A stretch of DNA of 64,000 bases from Axinella damicornis (Eukaryota; Porifera; Demospongiae; Axinellida; Axinellidae): NCBI GenBank assembly GCA_963931865.1, contig OZ007507.1:17165681-17229680 (forward strand), in the 5' to 3' direction. Below the pieces are notes generated by a model. It saw only the letters and a program-made list of their open reading frames with translations. It ran no database searches and had not been told where the DNA came from. The translations under genes were made by a program, and so were the position numbers. Every line of letters starts with the position of its first letter. The first letter of the stretch is position 1. Shown in pieces: positions 31,636 through 43,600 of this stretch.

Positions 31636-34600
31636 ATGAATCTGTTGATTTTTATTCTCCTCCTCCTGAGGTTACCTGATAGTAAAGGTATAGAATAAGG
31701 ATTGAATTTCAGTTATGCTATTAGTTATAGCATTGACAATCTAGGCTATGACATGATAAGACTAATCGTGGGTACTATATAAGTATCACCATAGTACCAA
31801 GCTATACCGGAAAATATCACGAGTTTGTTGTCGTAGTATTGTTACGAGTGCGAAGCACGAGTAACAATGCCGAAGGCGACAAACGAGTGATATGTTTCCG
31901 GTATAGCTTGGTACTATGGTGATACTGATTTTATCATACAAACCTGGAATTTCATTGCACATTCCTCTACCAATGAACGTAGCGAATGCGCGTTACCGTG
32001 CTTGCTCATGGCGACAATATTTTCATTTCTGGTTGCCAACCCTTCGCGTTAGTACGGCAAGCTTCAAACGCTTGGGCGAGAAGGCCTGCGTACCAAGCCC
32101 AAGGCGGAGCCACGCCGATAACTGGCAGCTGTACTGTCGGTCCACGCTGGGCAGTTGTACGGTCCATTTCAAACGGAGTATACGAACGAGTTCAACCTCG
32201 ACTTCCGGAAGTATCGAGATGCAAGTCAGCCCTCTTCAGGAGCCCAAAAGGTAGTCAGTACCAGCTAGTCCAGGTAGTCTCTGACACGAAATTATCACAG
32301 ATTTGCTGTAGCGCACGTGACTTACTGTACATAATACGGATTTCTCGCGTGACCTACGTACAGTACTAATACGGATTTTTCACGTGACCTACTACAAAAT
32401 ACGGGTTTTTATCAACTGCGCTTGCGTACCAGGCTTTTCCATTGACTGATGTACATTATTCAAACGTAGGTGTATGATAAATACTTGTATTAGCTATTAT
32501 ATTACTATTATGTATCCATTGCATCATGCATAAACTTTCATAAAAAAAGCTGCTGGCGGATGAAATGGTCTTACTAGATACTTGCAGATTTATCAAATAT
32601 GCTTGCCTTCATATTATGTCATTCAGCATATTTTGCGCTGCACTATTGCATGTGCCTACCAGTGAGCTTGCTTGATAAATCTGCAAGTGTATCTAGTAAG
32701 ACCATTTGCATGCAACCTGCCAAACAAGAACTTTCACTAAATGAAGGGCTCAGAAGCAAAGTGGTCTAACCCACAAAACTTGACTTAGCCCCCCAAACAT
32801 GGGAAGGTCGTACATACAATGGCATAAAATAAGTGTTTTTGTCTTGCATAAAACATAAAATTTTATGCCAACTGCAGGGTCTCACCCTAATTGGGTTAAT
32901 TAAAGGGACATACTCATTTTGTGAGCCCAGTTTGAATGTGAAGGTTGGCATAAAATCTTCCCTTTGTGTTTTGCAAAATTTTGCCTTTATGATGCTGTGC
33001 GAAATGTTCACGAGGGAATTTTATGCACGACATTTAAGCACAAAATTTTGCCATTATACAGCAAGTCAAGTTCAGCATAAAATTTTGCCATTAAATTTTG
33101 CCATGCTCTGCACGACCACATGAGAATACTCTTAAAATGTGTTTCAGGAGCTGCTGAAAATATAAGGATTTCAAAATTTAGGGCTTACACTCATAGGGTA
33201 TGCTATTTTTTTTTATTGCATTTTTGTGCAATTCACAGTCCAATCGCCAACGTACAAACTTCCGGGAATTTAATTACAGCTCACGGCCACTTCCTGTCCG
33301 AAAACGGCGATTTTTACACCGTGCTGTTCAAGCGATGTTATTTCTCTCCTCGAAGATGGCGAAGGGTCGGGCTACACTGTTTCGAGGTAAGTAGGAGTAT
33401 GGTTGTAATAATTGCTACCTAATCTTGGTCGAAGACGGCGAACATAAAGGGAATTCAGCGATTTAGTGTGCTCATGTTGACCTTTCTTGTAAGGTCAAAT
33501 GTGGTGTTGAAGGGTATATCTTCTTCCTAGGGGCTGGAACATGGCTGTTAGTGCTAATAGCAGTTAGCAATGGGTATACTGAACTAGCAGGGTAAGTTTT
33601 AAGTTTCGTGGATGAAGGTTACTCAAATGGCACCAGCTTTTATAACCCTGATCCGGATGATCTCTCAATGCAGTATGATTAAGCATGCACATGTGGATAC
33701 ACATAATAACATAAAGCTGCTATATTTGTAATTCATAGTCACTATTATCGCCAGATTCATGCTCTATGACCTCCTCTAGCTCTTCACCATCATCATCTCT
33801 CAACACGTCCGCCAGATCATCGTCAATCTCATCTGCAATGTAAAGGTCCTCTTGCTGGTGCTCCTGTATTATGTCGTCTACTTCAAGCTCTGTTACTCTC
33901 TTGGACTGAAGATGAGTCCCATTTGTACAATTGATGCAGTAACATCCAGGACCACAGTGCCTGTCTTGCTTTTTGCAGCTGCATCTAAGGGTTCCACACC
34001 CTGTTTTACATTTGCAACCACCGAGAACAAATTCCATTTGAGCCTTGGCTTTCCGTATGTTCTCCGGTGCCTCCCACACTACCAACAGTCGATCATCTGC
34101 ACGACTCCATCCATACTCTGTTAAGGCTGTGAATGGAAGTAACACGTAAGTAAACCTTAGCAAGTATGTGTCAATGTACAGCATTTTTCTTACAGGGTAG
34201 TTCAAGTTCATTCACTGTAGAAGAATGCCACATCGCTGTAATCCATACGGACCTCCCTCCAGTGAAGCTTTAGAGCTTCAGTTGATGGCATGTTGTGGCT
34301 CTCACTGTCTGCTCTCTGCCATACTGTTCTCCTTACGCTAGTGAGCCATTTCTCATGACGCTCAGTCATGCTAATCCCCTCAGTGGAATGGAATAGTGCC
34401 TCGGGAGTATGCAGTTGAAATGCCGAGGAGTGCTTTCTAAAGTATGCACACCCCACCAGGCGAAGAAAAGATAGCATAGATGGTGATTGTGCATCAAGAA
34501 AATGTTCTCCAATACTGCCTGGTGGATCAATACCTCTGGCAATAAAAGAGGAATACTGAAAAAATGTAGACAGGAAGCTGGCTTTACCAATCCCTGTAAA

Positions 34601-37600
34601 AATGGATACATAATCACATCCTGTGCTGATATACAGAGATTGCATAGCCTGAGCTCGCAAATTTGGGTGAATGTCAGCCAGATCTGGGTCATTTGACAAT
34701 GCATCTAACAGTGTGTTTAAACATAGCAACCTTGCCCCATCAGTATGGTCCTTGCTAAGTTGCACAATTACTTGGGTATTGGGTATCAGACTAGCTAATT
34801 GCCGTCAATCCAATATGATAAATGTCTGTATCTGGGGAAAACATGAGCTTTCGATGACCCTCTGAATGCATACAGTGTAACCACACATGCAAATCAGCCT
34901 CATCTGCATTTGTCCACAGGGTTGGTCGTGGGACTTTAGTATAATCTGTTGTTGTCACATAGGCTGATTGGGCTATATTACAAACAAATTCTTGATTTCT
35001 TATAATGTACCGAGTAATCAGGTGAAGCATTTCTTCTGCTATATATGTTGTTAAGGCTTTCTTGCATACTCGGCATTCAAGTATGGTTCGCCACTTTTCA
35101 GGTATACAACAGTTGCTATGGAATGTAATACATTCGTGTCTGGAAGTGGAGGTTTGACTCTCTGAAGCTCTGTCACGTCTCATCTGCTCTAGCTCTTTGG
35201 GAGTTTCTGACTGAGAACCAGGATTGTCGAATACTACATGCACCTCCTTGGCACCAGCTGCAAAATGGGGACGAACAAACCTGGTCAGTAAGTACTGAAC
35301 ATAATCTGTCATGTAACTCATTGTTGGGATGGGCGATGTCTGTGTCATGAACATACCTTCTAGGATAACAACATCTGGAATCCATCCGGGAGGAAATGCT
35401 GGAACAATTACTGATCGAGGCTTGCCTGTAGCGATTTTCAAGATAGGTAGTGGTATTACTTTTGGAGCCTTTATATGGTAGCCCATTGGAATCCATCAAG
35501 GCTTGGGGAACTGGTGAAATAGGGCCATACAGCATATCTGAAAGTGAATCATCACACCCATGCTGAGCTACCCAAGATAGCTGTTGTTTCAAGAGCCTTT
35601 GTGTAATCTTTCTTTCCCTTTCCACTTGTTTCACCCTTTGTTTGACAGTTTTTGTTAGGTTGAAAGTATACAGTCTTTTTCTTACGAACTGGGGCATTTG
35701 TACTAGGTAGTTAACCTCGCCCATGCGGGGGCGAGGTTCTAGTACTCATTGTGTGTGTGTGTCTGTCTGTCTGTCTGTTACCGTTCTAGCGGGCGCTGTG
35801 GGTACTTGACGAGCGAGACCAAGGTATCAAAAGAAAGCGCTCGACGTAAGGAACAAAATTAACATAGCAATATGGATAAAAATGTTTAGTTCGAGAGTTA
35901 TGACAGTTTTTAGCTCACCGCGACAACTTTACTTGGTGCTTGTGCCACAAAATCGACATCAGCGGGTCACTAGCGCTGTTACTAGACTACTGGTACGTGA
36001 AGCGTGGCGTCTAGCGACACCAGCGCTACCACAAACCAAGCGGCACAAAGTGACAAACTGATGAGCTAGCGAGCTATAGTCTGGTTCCCGATATCAGACC
36101 CCGAACGCGCACCGGATGACACGTGATACTTGCACGTGCAGTGCAGTATGCGCAACATGTACATGTAAAGACGGAGACCTCTCGTGAACGAACCTACCTA
36201 TCTCAAGCACCATGAACTTCAAGTTCTGCCTCCTCGGTGGCGACAACAAAGACGGAGACAGCTCGTGGGTCTACCGCCATGGCCGGTGACGTACCTGCTA
36301 GACTGCTTCAGCTAACGCTAACCTGACTCACAGTTGCTGTGATGTGCTCGAGTGTATGTTTTAAATACCTTAAGGACAGGTTTAATTACAAGTACTTAAT
36401 TTTGCGATTTGGCTACCCCTCACATTTGGCTAGTACTAATAATTGTGGAATTGCAGAAATATCAACCACACCCACTAATTATACCAAAAGGGCCTATATC
36501 CGCCAAGTCACGTATATTTAATACAGAACCATGTACTATGGCTTCTCACTTTCTAGCGATGGACGGGCTTGAACCAGTACTATATACTCCTGGAGACTTG
36601 TCGGTAATCCCCCTCTGTATAACAACAGAATCAAGAGCGCCAAGCGTCTCAGCTGGCAGCTGTTATGGGCAGAAACAAGTCCGCCATTGTAAGTAGATCG
36701 AACGGTAAAGCTAAAAAGTCTTATCTCGCCGTCAGTATACGCTTACTTGCAATAACGCTCCTGTTTCGACTTACTGTTGGTCTCCCCTCTCCAGCAATAA
36801 AGTAAGTAGCGATGGTCCTCCGCGTATGGCAGGACAACAGTCGAGTTTTTAGCAGCTGGTCGAACGGCGCGATAATGCATAGTTGTTTCTAATTAATCGA
36901 AAATTCGAAATTACGTTTATGAAATATTATATTTGCGGGTATTAAGTATTGCGATTAGGACCTAAATCGCAAAATTCGCAATTAATAGTACCCATTATTA
37001 AACCTGTCCTTAAGGTAGTGTCATAATTTCTGTGCAGTCACATAATTGAGTCTGATGGCCGTCATGTGAATGCCGGCAACTGCTCCATGCATGTCCTGCA
37101 CCTGCACTTCGCTCAGGCTCACCCTCCAATGTCCTGCATTCCACTAGTAGATCTTATTGGTATGCTTCGCTACATGAGGGCGAGGTTTGCACTTTAGTGC
37201 TTTTTCATTTCAATAGCTTTGAGCTGGTATAGTTTTCAAAACCCTTTTGGCCTATATCCCTGAAATTCAGCAAATCATGGGCTTGTTCTGGGTGGCTTGT
37301 TTGTTCTGTAAAAAATTATGGAAACCCTGATTGTCAGGTGATTGATGAAACATGCCATGTGCACTAATCAGTTCTATCATGCAGTGTACATTTGCCTCGA
37401 GTTTTTTATCCTTACTTGTGGGAGAGTTATCAAACCTTTCTGAACGTTTCTCTCTTTCCGGAAAGAGTTCCCTCATGAAATTGTTTAGGGCCTTAATAAT
37501 TTCATGAGGGAACTCTTAGGCAGGCAGATCTGAATGGCAGGTAGTTAGAGAGATGTACAATTTTGCTCTCACTTGGCCGCACTATGGCTAATTTGGCATC

Positions 37601-40600
37601 CTTGTTCACCTTCATTTCGTGGCACTCATCAAGTGCGACAGAGTGCCATTCTGATGGGGATAGACGTACGCTGAAACCTCCTTTCTGAAGGTGAGCTAAA
37701 ACAGGCTTTGGGAGACGCTGTATGTCAAGTAGGTGCTGTGGAATTAGTTGCTGATAGATAGGACGATCAAAGGCCGAAAACACCGCAGCCATTAATTTAA
37801 TTCCACATGTCCGAAGCATCCAGTTACGGTATCGAATACCTATGAACAAGCAGAGGTAAGCAAAGCAATCCTTCATCACAAACTGGTGCCAAAAACGAAT
37901 AGTATCTTGCCTTTTCCCAATATCTTCCATGAAATGTGTGAAGTCTTCAAATGCTCCTGATAGATTCAGTTGTGTAGAGAACCGTTCATGTACAGTACCC
38001 CTAAAATCTTGTAACTCCTCATCTGTTGATACTTCTGTAAGTTTAGTAATGAGAGACACAAGTAGTGACTTTATGTCACCTAGGTAGTCAGAGTCTGATT
38101 CTGCACGTTTACATGCATACCAGGACACAAAGACCCTGTATAAAGCTTCAAAGTTTGAAAGGAGAAAGTTATGAGTTCGACGGAAGTTTGAACACTGAAT
38201 AAGGGATGTCAGTGTTTCAGCTCTGTGTCCTGATGCACTGGCTAGTTGGACAAGGCCTGCATCAGCATAGGCTTTCATTAATGCCTTCTGGTAATTAAAC
38301 AGTATGTGCCAATCTCCTGGCATTGGGATTAACCATTTGAGATGGCTTCCATACTCAAAACGAATTGACTGAAGGAGATCGTATGTTTGGCATACCCACT
38401 ACAATCACCCATTTCTGACCATACTGAACTACAAAGGTGTTGTACACTTGTCCCAGCACTTTAGTAAGTGATGCCTTTGTATCTGCCTTCTCGTTTAGAA
38501 TTTGGACATATAGCGGTAGTCATCAATAATCGACCGCAATCAGTTTTCGACCGCTCTAAATTCGACCAGGCATCAATTTTCGACCCAGTAGTATACGGAG
38601 AAAGACGGAAATTAACGTACGTGCACGATTTCCACCTCGTGAGAGAGAAATGACAGGTGTCTGCCATGCCAACTAAAAGACGAAGAGAGCGCGACAACCC
38701 GAAAAAGGAGTGGGAAATCGCCCCAAAAAGTGCAGAACATGGAGCGACGAATGCTGTGAAGGCTGTTCATGAAGGTATGGGGGTAAACAGGGCAGCTGGA
38801 GTTCCGAAAACTACACTTAAGGACCGATTATCGGGACGGGTTCAACAGGATGGAAGCCGACGATAGTAGTGTGGTAAGACGAGTAGTACTGCCTACTGGG
38901 TCAGTGTCGTCAAGTCGAAGCGTGTCCCTACCTACTGCTGGGTCATTTGTCATCAAGTCCAAGTGTGTCCCTACCTACTCCTGGGTCAACGTCGTCAAGT
39001 CCAAGTGTGTCTCTACCTGCTGCTGGGTCATTGTCGTCAAGTCCAAGTGTGTCCCTACCTACTGCTGTGTCATTGTCGTCAAGTCCAAGTGTGTCCCTAC
39101 CTTCTCCTGGGTCAGCGTCGTCAAGTCCAAGTGTGTCCCTACCTGCTGCTGGGTCATTGTCGTCAAGTCCAAGTGTGTCCCTACCTACTGCTGTGTCATT
39201 GTCGTCAAGTCCAAGTGTGTCCCTACCTTCTCCTGGGTCAGCGTCGTCAAGTCCAAGTGTGTCCCTACCTGCTGCTGGGTCATTGTCGTCAAGTCCAAGT
39301 GTGTCCCTACCTACTGCTAGTACTGCTGTGTCATTGTCGTCAAGTCCAAGTGTGTCCCTACCTTCTCCTGGGTCAGCGTCGTCAAGTCCAAGTGTGTCCC
39401 TACCTACTGCTGGGTCAACGTCGTCAAGTCCAAGTGTGCCCCTACCTACTGCTGGTTCAGTGTCGTCAAGTCCAAGTGTATCAGTGCGTACTCCTGGATC
39501 AGCATCATTGAGTCCAAATTTGGGTGTTCATACAGGGCCGTCGGAAGCACAGAGCTAGTGGTAAGGCCAATGTGCAGCAGTAGCGCTTTATACATATAGC
39601 TAAGGGGGTCTGGGGGCATGCCCCCCCAGGAAATTTTTTGATATTCATGCTCTCTGAGGCTACTTTTAGAGCCTTCTGTGATAAAAGCACAAATCTTAGC
39701 TGAGATGAAATTACCATCTGTTGCACACGCACCAATACAGAAAACATTTATTTTGCTGTGCTGAGAGGCTTTCGCCTATATCGCGCGTTGTAGCCGGAAG
39801 TGTAATAGTCCTCAGTACGGAATCTTTGTGACACGCGCTGGCTTCATGAGCTGCAATTCTTACCGAGGCATCTTTCCAGTTACTATACCCTGTTGAAATA
39901 TAGGTCGTCTCAAGGTTGGTAGACGAATGGAGCTTGTTTTCTTTGTAGGCTTTCACGCACGTGAACAGAAGGCCAACTCGCGTTCTTCGTCGTACATGTA
40001 GTGTAGCCACTTCCAACGAGCAAACCACTGAGGTTGGAACGATCTCTTCACAACGCTTTTTTCCCCGAATTCGCTCTTTGGAAACTTGAAGGACAAGGGC
40101 TGATGAGCAAGTAAAGGAGTTGGTAGCTTCGCTTTGACAGTCATACTCATTATAATTGCACGTGCTCGCGCACGCATTCTAAAAAAAAAAAATTCAACTT
40201 CTCGAAAAAGTGGTGCGGCCATAGCCGCACCAGCCGCACCGCTTCCGACGGCCTTGTCATAGGAAGCCTTTATTCAACAGTGGGCTGCAACACAGAGAAA
40301 TCAGCAACAACGAGTGTGCAGTTTGTATTGGTGCTTATGACGATGATGTCATCGATGGAGAATTGCAGCAAGAGTGGATTCGTTGTACGAATGTGCATAG
40401 CTGTGGGAAATGGATGCACTGTGATTGTATTTACAAGAACCCAGATGGTTCCTACAAGTGCAATATTTGCAGTACATGCTTTGCTTAGTTTGTATTAAGT
40501 GTATTACGGCCTGTTTAATATGTGCGATGTTGATGTATATTCTGTTCTGGACTGGACAGATCTAAGTTGTGCTATCAGGCTGTTTGTGCTGCATGTAAAC

Positions 40601-43600
40601 ATGTATTATGCATACGTTGTATAGCTACTGCTATCCCATAGTGGAACTATATAAGCTAATTTAGTGAAGCGGTCGAAAACTTGTTAATGTGGAATGTATT
40701 GTTGGTCGATAATATGTGACACTGGTCGATAATAAGTTACGGCATGAGGGGGCGTTTACTGTTCGCTAGTCTGAGAAAAATTGAACCCTACAGCGTTAAC
40801 TTGGTAAGTTCAAAGGTCAAAGGTGACGCTTTGTAATGGCGTTAGTTCGGATCCGTACCGCGACTGGCAGCGAGTTTATAGCGTAAGTTACGTAAACTGG
40901 TCGATTATTGATGACTACCGCTATACACAACCTTGCCTACCTCCCGATCTGAAGTTTGATAATTGATGCAGTTCAGCAAGGACGGAAGGCCAGGCAAATT
41001 TTTATTAGTCAGTGGCTTTGCATACTTTAGAAGCATACATCTGAAAACGTCGTCTTCCAACAAACTGAGGGACTGCTTTTCCACTGGGGTTGGATGAAAG
41101 TTTTCAATTGATACTGTGGAAGGTAGCGTAGTGCAGTACTCTGCTACGTCAATTTCTTCAAATGGCTGTTCAGCTTCAGTTGGAAGAGCTATTGAAGTGT
41201 GTGGTGATGGCTGTTCTGTTAGCGTTCTGCGGCGACTCTTTTGTATCACAATAGGGATTGGAGAGGCTACTGGTGATGATACTGGACGTTTGCGAGAAAC
41301 TGTAAGTCTTAACTGTTCTTCATCCGTTAAGGAAGATGAACTTGGTAGTGGCTGTACGCACTGTACGGATGTACCATGCCAGCTACATGTTGCATCTGTA
41401 CAAGCTACTAGAGCATGGGGTTGTAAGATATCAATGTTGTCAATCGACACAATTGTCAGTGTACGAGGTATAAGATCAGGTATGATACCCTGTGTTATTC
41501 TCTCCTTGACGACTAATGTGGCAAGACGACTGTTTGTGTCAACAGATGCTGGGCACGAAAATGCCAACTATTTCAGAACCCTAATGGCCTTGCAAATGTG
41601 GGACAAATCAGATTGCTTTATACCATATCTGTTCTAATGTTCAACACAAATAGTTGGTGCTCGATGTAGCCTCGTTCCCAGGCCTTCCACACCTCCAGCT
41701 TTTGATCGCTTCCAGTATGCAAAAACGGAGGGGGAAGGCCTGGGAACGAGGCTAGCTCGATGCCCTTTCATACCCTACTTACAGAAGCAATTCTCTGCCA
41801 TGGGGGGGTCCCTGGAACTAGTAAGGGTATTCAACAGAGTTGGTGCAGCTTGTTGATCGTGTTGCTTGCTGCACAAAGTTTAGCAAGACTGGGTCCATCA
41901 TTTCATAGTGTTTCAGTTTTAAGTGTAGCATATCTTTGTGGTGAGTTTTGAAATGATGTAATCAAGGCTTTCCTCTGATTTTGAAGCCTAGTGTTAATGT
42001 CATTTGCAACATTTTGTAGTTGCTCTTCATTACTAGGTGATTCGTCATCTGTGAACTTGCTGTCCTCGCTTCTGTCATTTGATTGCAACAATTTGTTCTT
42101 GCCCAGAGCAGATGACAGTGCTTTCACGAGATCACAGTTTTTGTGAAACAGAAGTGATCCATGTCTTTTGTGCTTGCATTCAACTCGAACCATGTCACCG
42201 AAGAAATGATGTAACCGTGATAAAAGCCATCTGTTAGATGGCACATCATTTTCAGGTACTGTAACAGTGGGATACGAATTGCTTGGACTTTTAAATTTGC
42301 TTACAAAGTCACGATATACATTGGGAAGTAGTAGTGCCTCATCTTTACTCAATGCAAGAGCTACTTCAATTCCCACTGGACACATGACGATATCTCTGAA
42401 ATCACTAACAGGGATTTCCTCTGGGCCCTTTAATTGAATTGTCTATTTCCTCCAACAAAGTGGAAATGACACCCTCCATATCTTTGGAGCTAGTTTGGAC
42501 TTGCTGGGATTTACTGTTTTCTTGTTGTAACTGATTAATAATCCAGCGAAAGTACTTGTAACAGGAATAGCAGATGATGCTGGTATCTGTTAAGTTAGCA
42601 GTTTCACTACTAGAAATATGATTTAGGTAATTGGTGATGGTTGTAGGTGCTGGGCAGTGCCTTGTAAATGGTTCCCCTTTTCTGGGCATCTCTTCACGGA
42701 TGCACATGGGTGTGGCTGATGGAGCTGATGGTGCATTTGCAAGTAATGATCAGTACACAACCCGATTGATATGCCCTGCCCTGGCTCTACATCGAATGCT
42801 ACAACCCTTTTGTCAAGCATCTCCTGGAGCCTATGTACTGTTACTAAGTTGGTTCTTTTGTATACGGACTGTTCACAATTTTCAATATTGCATTTGGTGC
42901 TAGTTTTACTTGGCTTTGGTAACCATCGTGGGCGAAAACTTGGGTTTGATACATTCCTGATAAGCTGTTTTGCACATGGTGCACATATGCATTCTGTATC
43001 GCCAATGTTGGGTTTCAACATTTTAAGTAGTGTGTACCCTTCCCTCTGTTTTTCCTTCATTGTTATGGGATGTGAGTACCTTGTGTTACTCTTTTTGCAG
43101 AGTGAGCAGGAGCTGCACTGGCCAGGGTGAAGTTTGGACGCCATCAGCTACACATGAACAACACCAGTTATTACTGCATGTGCTCTGTACCATCCACACA
43201 CTCAATTCAGAGCCAAACTTTTGTCATGCAGTTATTAAGCCGGTGAATACATTTTCCTATTCATGCATGCATTAAGTTACGTCAGCTGTTTTACCACATT
43301 TACACTGCTGGAACTCGGAAACTTATGTCAACACTAACTATAGTATGCATTCTTCTTTCAGAAAATACCTGTGATAGTTGTCCAGGAGTGGGTTACTACA
43401 AACGGCACCAATTTTTGCGAGGAAGATGTAGATTTCCACTCAAATCCTGTTGTGAGGCCAGATCTTTCATTCTGTGTGTGCTACAAACTTCACACATGCA
43501 TTGTTGCGTACAGCTGCTACAGCTGAGCTTGCATACCAAAGATTATTGAAATCACTCCAGCACATCCGGAGATATAACCATTTTTGTGCGGTCACTTCAT

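Larger units (their letters stand above)
38666..40488 (+). pseudogene. Element-encoded protein: psq HTH, Ser/Pro repeats, PHD-like finger
   Basis: From ATG 38666 the frame encodes a basic start (PTKRRRERDNPKKEW) and a helix-turn-helix of pipsqueak/CENP-B type (AVKAVHEGMGVNRAAGVPKT then TLKDRLSGRV), ending at a stop at 38866. A second frame (about 38890-39530) encodes a 14-residue repeat (SSSPSVSLPTAGSL), with a 1-nt insertion near 38946. A 724-bp insertion at 39533-40256 splits it; skipping that insertion continues in frame to RKPLFNSGLQHREISNN and a PHD-like finger (ECAVC, WIRCTNVHSCGKWMHCDC, KCNICSTC) ending at TAG 40488. The parts are in different frames, so the copy is broken or spliced. 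HTH_psq and a C-terminal PHD-like finger are known from pogo/Tigger-type transposases; their DDE core is missing here. Confidence 0.6.
38511..40923 (+). mobile_element. pogo/Tigger-like element inserted in the FEN-like relic
   Basis: Inverted ends TAGCGGTAGTCATCAATAAT (left) and its complement at 40923 are flanked by TA (38509-38510 and 40924-40925). Removing 38511-40923 and one TA restores an in-frame join of the relic (KVVY then VQILNEKADTK). It encodes a psq-type helix-turn-helix, a Ser/Pro repeat and a PHD-like finger. No DDE catalytic domain is visible, so it is non-autonomous or degenerate. Confidence 0.85.
33720..43144 (-). pseudogene. Degenerate multidomain gene or mobile element: Cys-rich N-terminus, FEN1/XPG-like nuclease, CXC motif
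   Basis: A minus-strand coding unit can be followed in order. 43144-42640: Cys-rich N-terminus (CSSCSLC, CICAPC, KCNIENC). 42707-41903: linker with frameshifts. 41567-40924: SWHGTSVQCVQP block. 38508-37502: GDWHILFNYQKALMKAYADAG block. 37476-37267: DKKLEANVHCMIE block. 35724-34791: VHVVFDNPG and then SPDTDIYHIGL. 34765-34208: TGCDYVSIFTGIGKASF. 34140-33723: Cys motif with spacing C-x-C-x3-C-x4-C-x-C-x6-C-x3-C-x-C-x2-C and an acidic tail. The VFD, EAD, PDTD and GCDY...GIGK series matches the acidic active-site and helix-hairpin motifs of FEN1/XPG 5' nucleases; the Cys spacing resembles tesmin/TSO1 CXC domains. At least five frameshifts or stops and several insertions make it dead. It lies antisense in R5 intron 1. 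I recall similar long proteins in sponges and cnidarians but not a named family. Confidence 0.65.

Noticed and set aside
36339..36696. Two overlapping plus-strand frames
   Set aside because: They lie inside nested MITEs and have no family resemblance.
38850..39558. Three overlapping long plus-strand frames over the 42-bp repeat
   Set aside because: The repeat length is a multiple of three, so all frames stay open. Only the SSSPSVSLP frame connects with a recognisable finger segment.
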